Shown here: positions 48,301 through 60,203 of the stretch, piece after piece | How positions within the stretch are numbered: the stretch's first letter is position 1 | Layout: each line of letters begins with the position of its first letter | Assembly (NCBI GenBank): GCA_022266195.1 | Contig: WHVY01000004.1 | Span: forward strand, 1,133,501-1,197,500 | Length of the DNA stretch: 64,000 bases | Origin: Tetranychus cinnabarinus | Lineage: Eukaryota > Arthropoda > Arachnida > Trombidiformes > Tetranychidae | Reading direction: 5' to 3' | Notes under the pieces: generated by a model | The model's input: the letters and a program-made list of their open reading frames with translations, nothing else | The model's database searches: none | Told to the model about the DNA's origin: nothing | Position numbers and translations under genes: made by a program

Positions 48301-51300
48301 ATAGTTGATATCAGCTTTTCAAAGGTTTTCACTAATCTTTTAAACTAATGATTAAACACGTAAGCGACTTAATAATAGGTGAAATCATTTGATAATTGTA
48401 ACAATTAGAGAGTTGAATTATCTTATATTGAACCTTGAATCAGTGAAAACAATGTAAAATGGAAAGTTAAATTATCATTGATGGGCATTTCAATGAAATT
48501 GGGTTTTTGGTGTTTCTGGTTTAGCAACAATCCATTTCTGATTCATAACAAAAATTGAAGCCAAAGTTACTCCCATTATTGGTTTAATCATGATTAGTCT
48601 CTGGTTTAATTGGACTTGCATATCAACAATGATCAGTCTGAGTGTGAGGATGAGGGTGGATAATTAGTGATTAACTTACTGTATCGACAATTGATTGAGA
48701 TGGATATGAAGGTGTATTTGTTGATGATGTTGATGTTGGATAACCTGGCAGTGTTGAGAAAGAGTGAGGTAAACAGGTAACTTTGTCAATTGATTGTTCG
48801 TAATTCATTAATTGTTCAACAACCCGAGGTAAACCAGTATAAGTACCATAAGTTGAACCTTCAGGTAACAATTCAGTATCACCGGAATCACTTCCATAAG
48901 TACAATCCGTTGAACCTGAAATAGGCTGTGAAACGGAAATGTAAGGCAAACAAGGCTGTGTTATTGTTGGTTGATGTTGAATTGAATGGCGATGATGATG
49001 GTGACGATAATGATGGTTATTACTATTATTATTATTACTATTATTATTACTATTGTTGTTATTATTATGATATGAATGACGACGTGAATGATGATGAGAT
49101 GAGGGTGAAGATGAGCAACTGGTTTGGCTGTTTGTTGGTTGACATGTTGACTGGGTTGTTGGTTGGCTTGAGGTTACGGTTAATGGTTGGGCTTTAGGTT
49201 GACTTTTCATCGTTGTTTGGCTGGTTGACGTGTTGCTTAGCTGATGATGAGATTGAGATTGAAAAACATTTGGACAATTGGAAGATAAATTGATTAATTG
49301 AGATGAACCATAAGAGGAACCCAAACTGGTCTGTATCGATATAATTGGAAGGGAACTTCGCTTTTCTTTGGGTGGACTCGGAGTTCCACACCCATTGGGT
49401 CCAATACATTGCTTTTTACCGATATGAATCCTTTCACCTTCATCATCTTCATCTTCCTCATTATCGTCTTCATGGCTATCAATGTGTTCCGTTTCATCGC
49501 CACCCATGGCCAGCTCTTTCCTTAGTCCACTGAAACCTCTAAACCTTCCAGGTTCAAGTGTTACTTTAGGTGACGATGACAAGGATGAAGATGAACAAGG
49601 TGATCCCAGAATTGGTAAACAACAGGTTAATCCTTTGTCATCCATTGAACCAACCTTTGGCGTATCTTTAAGTTCATCCAATGAAATCTCCTCAATCGAC
49701 ATGATATCATCCAGACTTTTTGAAATATCTTTGGCTTTTCTCTTCTTCTCGTTCATTGTCTCATATGAATGTCTCCTTTTCACGTTAACCTTTTGTAAAC
49801 GGTTAACCCATTGAGAATCATTGAATTTCAGGTTAAATATGATTCGACGTGAAAGCTTTGAGCCTAAAAACTGGTCCCACAATTGATATAAAGGTGATAC
49901 AATATTACGATAGAAATCTGTTAAATAGAAAGGTAAAAAGAGCATCAATTAATAGCTTGTAAACACACAAATCATACTCCAAATAATGACTTCAAGTTGA
50001 TGAGATTTAATTTTATTTCTTGAAATGCAATATATTTTTTGCATTTAATTTTCTCATTCAATCAAATTTAATCAAACTCATCAATTCCTTTTGCCGTATT
50101 TCACATTGGACAAGGTCAATGTAAAAGGTCAATATTCATGGTTAAATCATAAACCATAAATCATGATGAAATGATGATACTCCTTCATCTTCATCATAAT
50201 ATCATCATCCATTCAAAGTTAAGATTTATTTGCTTCAATCTTGCACTTTGAAAAGTTGACTTTCAATTGAAATCTTTATCTTTACAAACTGAATCTCTTT
50301 GGTTTACAATAAATCAGTTTATCATTATTAATAGCTGCTCATTTAATAGATGATTGAATCTATTGAGATGTCACTTTTAATGGTAGTTACTAATGAAACT
50401 TATCAACATAACATTACTTAAATAAGCAAATGAGAAAATTTTTTTCTCTAATTTCTTATTTTTCTAGCTTTTCAATCAAAATTATTGCAAGAATGAAAAT
50501 GTTAAACTAATGGTGAAAGCAATAAATCTCATCATGGATCGAGAAAGCAATTTATTACTATTAAGCAATTAAATGGAATCACGTATTATCATTATTCCTA
50601 TTTAGGATTCAAAACATATTCAACATTCGAATCGTTTTTTAGTGTTTTCTTTTCTTACCTGTCTGTATACGAGCTACTGATGCAGTGCGACGATCAAAAA
50701 TTGGAGTCACTTTCATTTTGAGCTGCCTTTCATAGTCACCTTGACGATAAAATTCATCACAAATTTGAGTTGTCCATCTTTGGGATAAAACCCAGGGTCG
50801 ACCTGGATTACCTAGATCAGCACACTTGAGAGCAATTTGCATCACGAAAAGCCTGTCATCTGGAGAAGTCATTCTAATGGTTCCTTTCTGTAGAGCCTCT
50901 CGAAATCGCCTTAAATAGTTTCCCTGTTGGGTCACATCGGTGGCCAAGATGAGACTACGTAGTAAAAACTGAACCATTGACCATTGATTGTCATCGAAGT
51001 GACTAAAAATTCCCGACTCTTTTAAACACGACATGGCAAACCTCCAATGATGCGATTCAAGAACTGATAGATTCTATTGAAACAGAAAAAAAATTACAAT
51101 TAACTCAATTAAAATTAAAATCAATGAGAAGGTTTAATCAAAATTGATTGACTTGGTTTTAATTTTTCATCATTTGTCAAATTGTGAATTGCTTTAAGCC
51201 AGACAAAAGACTTTTTTATTGTAATTGTTATTGGGATAACTTTTGATTTTAAACTCAAAAAACCAGAAAAATTTGGGTGACTTTTCTTTACCCTTCACCT

Positions 51301-54300
51301 AGATTTTACTTGTGACTTGAATCAACAGTGAATTATCAGAGTGAGATTTCTCGTCAGATGAGTGTTTCACTGATTAAACTAACAGACACATTGAAAGGTA
51401 ACAAAATGAAAAGGTAACATTGGTTAATGGATTTGAAATTGAATGATAAAAGTAATAGAAATAAGTTGAGAAAAAAAAACCTCAACAAAATAATCAAAGT
51501 TGCAAGAGTGAACCAAATGATGGAGTAAATGGCGAGGAGGAAAAAAAAGTTGATTGGTTTAAGAAGTGGTAAAAGATGGTGGAATAAGATGAAGATGATG
51601 AAGGATGAGGTAAAATTTGAAGAGGATTGATCGTTGAATTTGGTCTGTTCAGTTCAACTATTTGAGAATCAATTGAATTACATTCTGGCAACTTTTTTTG
51701 TCTTTCAGAGGAAAAAAAAGTTCTTTCAACACTCAAATGATTCTTTTGCCTCATGTTATAATCAAGGTTAACATTATGATGATAATGATGATGAGAGGAA
51801 ACAATAAAATTCAAGTGATCAACAAATGAAGATCATTGAAGCTTTCGATTTGTCTATTAGCCTTTAGCCTTTCATCCAGTTGACATGAAACATTTTCACC
51901 ATCTTTTCCATTCTTTTTTTCATTGATAATTGAGCAAATTAAACGAATCCACTTTTCATTTATACGTTTAAATTGTGACAATTAAACGATTTTACCTTTT
52001 GCCTGAAACATTCAGAGGTGAGAGAAAAGGGGAAAATGGTTTCACTCAGGGAAGGAGGCGGATAACAGGGAATGAAAAATTCCATGTAACGATTGTGGTT
52101 GAAAGACAAGTTTCAATCAACAGAATAATTTTTGTTTCAGCTTCATGAGACTGCCACTGGTTCAATGTATTGAGGAAATGTTTAGGTTAACAAAGATTCA
52201 AGTTCAACTTTGACATTTTTGCTCAAATTTTCAATTTTCTTTTCATTTTAAACACATTTCTACTTCACTTTAGCTTGGGTCAAGAATTTTCAAGATTCAG
52301 AATTCAGTTAACCTGGTTTAGATTGATGGATGAGATTAACATGAAAATGGTTAATTAAAGATGAGGAAGAGGAAGACGGTACTTATATTGATTTACATAA
52401 AGCTATTGTTGAGATAATTTTTAATTTTAAGGTTGTTCAAGTGAAATGTTTTTCACCTATTTTTTACTACAAATCAATGTTAAGCTTTGCAAACCTCTTG
52501 AGTAAAGCGAGGAAACTTCAACTGAAAAGAAATGCAATTTGAATCGAATCAACTTTAATCACCAAACTAGCCATCATGATCAACACATTTTTTGAACTCG
52601 TGGATTGATCTAGAATTGTACAGAACCTAATAAATGGATTTTTGAAAAGTAAAGATAGCTTTTGAAGAGTTAAGATAAGATTAAGGTCAAGAAACGATGA
52701 TTGGTCATAAAACGAATTCCAATGAAAAATTTATATGAAGTCAATCCTCGAGTCCAACCTGAACCTCAAGATGCTCTGGTCTTGGAGCTAGAATCAACTT
52801 GTCCAATTGATATGTTGTCACAATAATGCAAAATAACTCGATGACTTTAGATGTGAGTTTTCCTTTGAGAATCTTGACAAACTCTCGATTGAGAGAAGGA
52901 AAAGATTGGACGAATTAATGGACAAATGAACATTTTGACCAAATGCTATTGAGGTTAGTTTCCTTCAACATTGATACTTTACTTGGCAAAGTATGTTTTC
53001 ACCATTTTCCCATTTTTTTGCTCAAACAAAAGTGAACAAAATATTGGGTAAAAAAATGTTTGTTTGGGTTTTGATAAGCTTTGCCTTTGGGTTAAAGGAT
53101 TTTCAAGTGGAAAGAGTTGACATATCTAATGGATGGAAACAATGAAAGTCTTCATTAAATTTATAATGAAGATGAGGATGAATGTTATTATTGAATGCAG
53201 AAGGGAGTGAAAGTAAAAGATACAAGAATAAAGTGAGCATTAAAAGATTCACCTAACAATCGATTCAAAGTTGAAATGAAAATGTTACATTTCACTCTTT
53301 TTTTTCCTTGGAACCCAAAAAAAACTGTAAGAAGTAAAATATGATAAAGAAATCCAAAGGAATGAAATAATGGAATGGGAGTGAAAAAATAATGAGGATA
53401 AGGATGAAGATGATGAATGGATTGAAATAATGTTGCTGCAAAAAAGAAGGGAAAAAAGATGAAAGATTGACGAGTAAAAAATGTGATAATAAAATTACTG
53501 CCAAAGGCAGAGATGGCGAGATGAAGTGAAAAACGATTTGTACAGAAACATTGGAAAGATGAACAAAGGTGAACACGAAAATGATGAAAAGTTGAGTTTC
53601 TATTTTGAATAATGATTTTCTTGGACAAAATGAACAAAAAGAGTCGAGATAAAGATACAAATATGAATATGTTGATAATGAAATTAGGAATGTAACATAA
53701 GATGAAGATGAGGTTGATTAGATGATGATGGACGCAATGAAATTGTGTGAACAAGAAAAGTCAATCTTCATCATCAACTGCCCAAGGGATTGAGCCCTTG
53801 ATGAGTGTCCTTTTAATCGATAAGTATGTCATGAAGGTTGAAGGAAGTGGAATGATGCAGAATGGGAAGAGATGAGAAGAGCAAGAAAATGGATGAAAAA
53901 GATGAAGAATGATAAATAAGGCTTGAGGGTAAGGAATTGTATGAAGTTATAAAATTGTTAAAGACAGAGGAATGAGTTCTAATGATGATCATTATGACGG
54001 TGATGATGAGCAAGATTGGTAAGTTGAGGAAGAGGAAGGCGAAAAGGTTAGAATTAGATTTTTCAGGTAAAAATAATGTTGAAGAATAGACTGATTGGTA
54101 AAAGGAGAAAAGAGGAAAAAAAGCAAATGTGTATTTACGTCATAGATTCTGCGTTCAATGGCCTCAATTCATGAGACTCAAGGATTTCTTGATTCTCTCT
54201 GTGCTTTTTCTCATCATCATCATCATGATCACAATGATGAAAAAAAGCAAGAAACTGGGTCAACTATAAATCATAGATACGAAGCACAAAAAAACATGCA

Positions 54301-57300
54301 ACTAAACACACTGATGGAAGCGTAAACAATTGCAAGAAGCGAGTTAAGAGACAGAAAAGGTCGTCAAAATAAAGGCAGAAAAACCATGAAAACCCAATCA
54401 TTGAATGATTCAAATTTATTTTTCTCTTCATTTCCATTTGAGCAAAATTGTCTTTTTTACACTTTTTCTTGTTCGATTTTTTTCCTCCAAAAATTGGGTT
54501 ATTGTGATTGGAAAGTAAAACCTCAACAATTAAACAATTGCAAGGTGAAATATTGGATGAAAGTGGATCAAATGATTGGTGGAAATTGATGGGAAAAGAA
54601 ATGTTTCTCTTCATCTTCATCTTTTTTCTGGATCCAATTTTTCTTATTTTCTCACTTTTACCACTCAAAACAATAACCAGTAATGATAAGTTATTAGACT
54701 TTATTATGATTATTATTATAAATTGTATTACATTTATAATACGAGAAGCAGAATCATTTTTTATCTTTATCTTTACTCGAAACCAATTCTGGCGAGGAAA
54801 ATATTCTCTTATCCAGGTTAATCAGATCAGGACAATGGGAATAATCTGCTTTCTCATAACTTACATTGATAATTTGAATACAAATTGAATTGATCGTTCA
54901 ATTAAACTTGTGTTAATTTGATTGTTTGGCAAAAAAGTGAAGGCAGAAAATACTTTGTTTTCATGTTTTCGGGTTAAAACAAGGAAACAAAACAAACAAT
55001 GAATATTTTGTCATTTATTTTGTTTCAATATTTTAAATGAATAAATTTGTATAATTTAAATTGTTGAAACACTAATGGAAAGGATTGTTAGAATACATTT
55101 CAATGTTGTTTATTAATCAATCTGGGATTGTTAGTTAAACAGTTTTTGACGCAACCATTCAAAACTAATTGCCTTGTAAATTAAAGGCAATAATCATATG
55201 ATTATTGCTTTGAATTTAATGAATTGTAGCAATTAATTGTGATGCACACACAAAATGATAATAATGTCAAGGTAAATGATAACAACAAAAGACATAACAA
55301 CTTGTCATGTGTTGATTATTTCATGTGATATACACAAAAGCAAGTAACAAGACAAGATGAAAAACCTTTACAGGGAATCACTTTTTTTTATATAATATTA
55401 TTATCTATTGTTTATTTATTTTCATTGTTTGGGGTTCCTTTTTTGTCTGTTTGTCACTCAAACTAATAACTTTCAACTGAAAATAATTACAGGCTAATAG
55501 TGATCAGATGGACTGGGAATGGTTAACGAACAGTGAAAATGTTCCAGACAATCGTTTAGTCACATTTTCATGCTTAAAAGTTGGATTCATTGAAAGCTTT
55601 TTTCGCATAATTTTTAAGTAAAATCCAAAAATTCAAGCTTCTTTTTTGCAGTTGAATAATCTTTAGGTGAAAATTTCTCGAAAAATTGTCAACATCTAAA
55701 AAGTTCATTCAATCAGCATCAAGAATATGATATTATTCAAGATTTAATCAAGAATGTCATCGATAGCAATCAAGTTTGTGCTTTTCATATTCAGTATTAT
55801 TCCTATTCTTCCGTTCGATTTTTTTGTCGTTCTTTTTCGAAAGTCGATAATTCAGAAAATTTTAAGGTGGAATCGTGAATCAGAAAAACACATAAAACTG
55901 CCCGATCATTTTTCGTCTCAAACTCGTCGAACAGAATCAAAGGAAAGGACAAAAAATAGTTTTCGGTGTTGCTCGGTTAAGGCTCACAGGCTTGTCAGTG
56001 TTTGACCTAAGATGATGACTTGCTGGGTTAGGCTTGAGCTGATTGTTAGATGTCGATGTTGAATATTTTTGGTTCACAACGTTTTTCACTCGATCCATTT
56101 TGAGTGTTTAAAGTAGTCAAAGTTTCATTGATTGATTGTTTCGCCTTTTAACCGTTTCTTCGGTGCGATCTAGTTACTCGTGTTTTATCTGATAGCTTAA
56201 TTGATTGGTTAATGAACCAATTAGGGGAGAAAGCGCGAGATGAAGAGTTTAAATTAGCAAACACATTTGCCTGTGTTTATCTTTGCAAAACGAAATTCAA
56301 TCTTCTGCAAATTGAATTTTTTGATATTTTGCCAGAGAAGAAGAAGAAGAAAAATTCAAGTTGAAAATTGGAGCAAAATGTTTTCAATGAGAGAATGATT
56401 TGTGCATGGTAAAAAGGGTTCAGATTTACGCAGACAGTGAAATGTTGAAAGTTTGCCTGAATAACGATACAAAAAAAAGGAAAAGAGGTCAAAGTAAAAC
56501 AAATGGATTGAACAAAAAAGTTATGAATGGCAACAGTTTATTAAGCTAATGCACTTTCACTCCAAGCAAGTGAATCAGGTAAGAATGGAGATGAAATGGT
56601 TGAATAAAGTTCAATTGGAAACGCAAATGAAACTGTTAGACAATCAACTTGAAGCGCAACACAAACAATTGACACTTTTTTGCTTCAATATTGTCATTTG
56701 AATGAAAAACTAGAAAAGACTTGACATTTAGGTTAATGATTATAAATGATAAAATATTGAGCTTAGAACCCTTTTGAGGATTATTGATGAACCCAATTTG
56801 GGTTCATTATAATTGTTATCAATTAATTGGGCGAAATTTTGATTCGAAAATAACTGAAAATGTTGCTCATTAAACAATCTTTCCATCGACTTTGTTATTA
56901 AGGAAACAAAAGGTTTAGATGAAGAGTTAACCTTTAAACTTGATTAACTGAGAAAATAAGAAATGAATGATGAATTTTATTATCCATGTGATTTCCCATG
57001 AGCTTTGTTAACAGATTCAGAAATGGATAAAAAACTGATAAATAAGTGTTGCAAGATTCACCAATTTGTCAACAAAGAAACATGAAAATATAAGATGAAT
57101 TGAACTGATCAAGAAGTGAAAATTGATTTAAATTAAAATGAAAATTGAATTGTGAAATTTGTTCAACTGATGAAACAAGATTTGATTAACAATGGAAACA
57201 ATGAGAGAAACATTGTCACAACCAATTTAAGGGTTAAAGTGAATCTAGATTATCATGAAGAATCATGAAAATGAGTATCATGGAGAAGCAATGATAATGA

Positions 57301-60203
57301 TGATAATGATGATGATTGAATGGTTCAATGGATGGTTCAAGGGAAGGAAAAGATGAAAGTCAAAAATCGATATAAATGGTCAGAAACATTATTACATCTC
57401 TTGCAACTCTGATAAACTTTATTCCCTTCCTTGTTATCATTTGGCTTTCTTCATTTTCATCATTCTTCATCTTTACTCGCCATCATTACGATGTTTCACT
57501 TAAACGGTTTGACAAAGGCAAAGACCTTAAGACTTTCAAGACAATCAAATGTTAACAATTGACCCTGACTTCAAATGGTTACCTTGTTAAGACAATTTTG
57601 GGTTAGCTTTTCAGGTCAACTTTCTTCATCATGAGTAACGTATTCACCGCTTCTGGCACAACTCATACCAACACTCGATGTGCTTAAATTAGTTTTCTTG
57701 ATCGACGAAAAGATGGAGAAAATGGAAGTTGGCTGATCAAGTTGGCGAGTAATATTTGAATGAAACATCGTATCAAGTCTTAGGTGCTCGGGCGATGGTT
57801 ACGCTTACATAATTAACTTGACTTGAGGCAGATGAAGACACTTGTAAGTTACTCTTCGAGTCTTGTGTTAGGCAAAAAAGTTTGGCTTATAATCAATTTT
57901 AATCAAGTTGTGCATAAAAATCAAAATGGTTTGTTTGAAGAAAGGAAGAAATAAGTTCATTTTGAAAATCTCTAAAAGATTTTTGACTTTCTCAAGAACT
58001 GCATGTAGACATAAGTTCTGATAGACTGAATTATGGGAATATTGATTTATGCTGTGAGCGATGAGCGAGTTCATTGATCGTTAAACACGGACTGAGTCTC
58101 GAACAAAATTTATTAGGGAAAGCAATCACTCGAAGCATTTGATCCACAAAAAAATCCAGAAAAATTGTTTCTTTTCAATTCGAACTGAAAGTGTTTCAGA
58201 ATGGACAGTTTTGCCAAGCGGACTTTTACTACCATGAAAAGATGAACCAAAAGACCAGAAAGATTAGATTGAAAATTGAATAAGAATTTTGTTCAATTTT
58301 GAAATGAGTTGAGCGATTGGTGAAGAAGGAAAAGTTGAGACATTTTTTGCTTCAAGTCAGGTTTTTGTAATCATTTTTCAATCATCGGTGAGATTATCGT
58401 GGATTCTGATGGGAACATGATGAATCTGAAAGCTCCTAATGCAGCATAAAAATTACAGGTTTGCGATATTAAATATCTGGGTTAACATTTCACGTTGGTT
58501 TAACCAGTTTTCATGGGATTCAAGGATTAGTTTCTATCTAGTAACTCAAATATCATAATCATTTTATCATCATATTGTCAACAGCTTCATGATCACTTTT
58601 TGCTGTTTCAAGTTTACCTCGTTTGTGTGTTCATTTTGTTCAAAGTTTAAACTGTAATCAGAAAACAAATTGCTAAGGAAACTGATGTAAGTTGTTTCAG
58701 TGAACCGATCACGGAATTGTCCGGATCAATCTTGTTTAATCCCTAATGCATAACACTTTATCCATCATTTTCATCAAACTATTCCTATTCATCCAATCTT
58801 CATCATTATCGTCATTCTTTCTTCTCTGAGTGGCCGCAACTTTCAACCATTTTGAAACTTTTCCAGAGGAAAAAAAAGAAGAGAAGAAAAAATTTTTCTT
58901 TTATTTCTTGCTGTTTTCAGGTAATCCGATTATAGACTGAGTTTATGATCAAGAAGAAACAAAATGATGTATAAACTTTGAACTATCAAATAAAAAAAGG
59001 AAGATGGAAAAGATGGGAAAATGATGAACATGAATGGAATACGAATAAAATAGATTGTCCAAAATTTAGGCAGATTATTTTCGTAAATATCAAATTCATC
59101 GGAATCGATCGATTGCCAGGTGAAAATAAGATGTAAATCATAAGTCACTTTCACCAAAAGATGCAAGTTTTCCTCCTTCAGATGTTCATCAATTTTCAGC
59201 TATTAATTGTTAATCTACCGATAAATTACTAGATTAAGTTTGGAGTTAATTTCAAGTGAAAAGTCAATGTTCATTAAAAATGAATTGAATGTTGGTTTAA
59301 GACTATTAGTTGACTCTTAAACATTTGGAGGAAATAAATTCAACTATTGAATCGCAGGTTAAATTTGCTTAATTTGGTTTGCTCGATAAGTGACTAGCAA
59401 TTGTTAAAATAATGTCGCTTTTGACGAAAAAATTGTTCCTAATTTGAAATGAAATTAATGCTATTCTCAGGTTGGTTTTGAATGAAATCAAAAGCTATTG
59501 GCATCATTTTTGATTCACTTACAATTCTAGTTCAATTGTAATTGGAGCTGAAAATTGTGTTGCCAGACTCGCAGTCAAAGGGGAATCATCAGGTTATTTT
59601 GCATTATTATTGTAACAGAATGACTTCAGCCAGTGATGATAACTTTGATAACTCAAGTTGATTCAATTCTGATAACTTTCACCTTCACTTGAACAGCTAA
59701 GTTTAACGAGTTTGACTCAAGAGGAGCTTTCAAGTTGAACAAGGGATTATCTGGATATTTTGCATTATTTCATCGTGTCAAGAAACTGGTTAGACAAAAC
59801 ATTTACCCAGTCAAAACAAATAAGAGCATTGCAAGATAATCAAGATTAATCTTTTGGATAATTGGAAATGTTAGTTAAAGTAAATCATTATAAATGATCA
59901 ATTGATAGACAATTTGACAATCAATTTTGATGTTTTCCTAAAACCAGAAAAGGTGTAAAGTCAGGCTTACATTGTAAAGCGATGCAAGATGACTTTTGGT
60001 TGCAATGAGAAAGTGTTGGTTAACTCCTGGATGATCAAGATCATGGGCTACAGCAGCCAACAAGGAACACATCTTTTCCATTGGAGTTAAATGTTGACCA
60101 ATTTTTTCCTCTTCAATGAAACAGTGCATAGCTTGTGTCACATCAGCTGCATGAACTGAATTATGGTAAGGATTGGTATCATGGTAACCATTTTCAAAGA
60201 GTC
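45391..60203 (-). CDS. PDE7-type cAMP phosphodiesterase, 5' end not found
   Basis: The visible CDS is complement(join(45391..46155, 48680..49917, 50659..51073, 59971..60203)), 882 codons before the stop; the first exon begins with two bases of a split codon. PDE7 hydrolyses cAMP. Exon A has YHNSVHAADVTQAMHC and the class I metal signature AHDLDHPGVNQ (residues 53-62 of the visible part). Exon B has ESHHW, LILATD and ALKCADLGNP with the metal-binding Asp163. Exon C opens with the substrate-pocket Gln of RIQTDF. Similarity to PDE7 is highest in these blocks. After the catalytic domain (about residue 258) runs a disordered tail of about 620 residues, rich in Ser, Pro, Gln and Asn, with five RRxS motifs. 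Human PDE7 enzymes lack such a tail. Introns are 2.5 kb, 0.7 kb and 8.9 kb. The start may lie beyond the window. Confidence 0.9.
45730..45835 (-). repeat. Asn-codon repeat in PDE7 last exon
   Basis: ATT/AAT-type trinucleotide runs encode Asn-rich stretches (NNNNISNSNN and NNNCNNNNTDNNNGNN) in the PDE7 tail. Units are interrupted by other codons. Confidence 0.8.
46156..48679 (-). other. 2.5 kb intron of PDE7
   Basis: Donor GTAAGT after Thr628 of the visible protein and acceptor CTTTTTAG before AQFCRGRRGS. No nested feature recognised. Confidence 0.75.
49000..49075 (-). repeat. Asn/His-codon repeat in PDE7 exon
   Basis: Interrupted trinucleotide run coding for His- and Asn-rich sequence (NNNNNSNNNSNNNN and neighbouring HHYRHHHHRH). 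It sits next to one of the RRHS motifs. Confidence 0.8.
49918..50658 (-). other. 0.7 kb intron of PDE7
   Basis: Donor GTAAGA after the codon split in RIQT/D and acceptor TTTAACAG. It interrupts the catalytic domain just after the substrate-pocket Gln. Nothing else recognised. Confidence 0.75.
51074..59970 (-). other. 8.9 kb intron of PDE7
   Basis: Donor GTAAGC after HLASLYN and acceptor TTTCAATAG before NLSVLESHHW; the joined protein runs continuously through a block conserved in PDE7. Inside, 53150-54110 is strongly purine-rich on the + strand, which produces long hydrophobic open frames on the other strand. No nested gene, RNA or mobile element recognised. Confidence 0.75.

Noticed and set aside
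53188..53754. 188-codon hydrophobic frame on the minus strand
   Set aside because: It results from purine bias on the other strand within a PDE7 intron; it shows no domain and is mostly F, H, I and S.
54264..54668. 134-codon frame on the minus strand
   Set aside because: Low-complexity Lys/Phe/Cys composition within the PDE7 intron, no family recognised.
55754..56005. 83-codon + strand frame starting MSSIAIKFVLF
   Set aside because: Could be a small membrane peptide but has no supporting promoter, homology or neighbouring exon.
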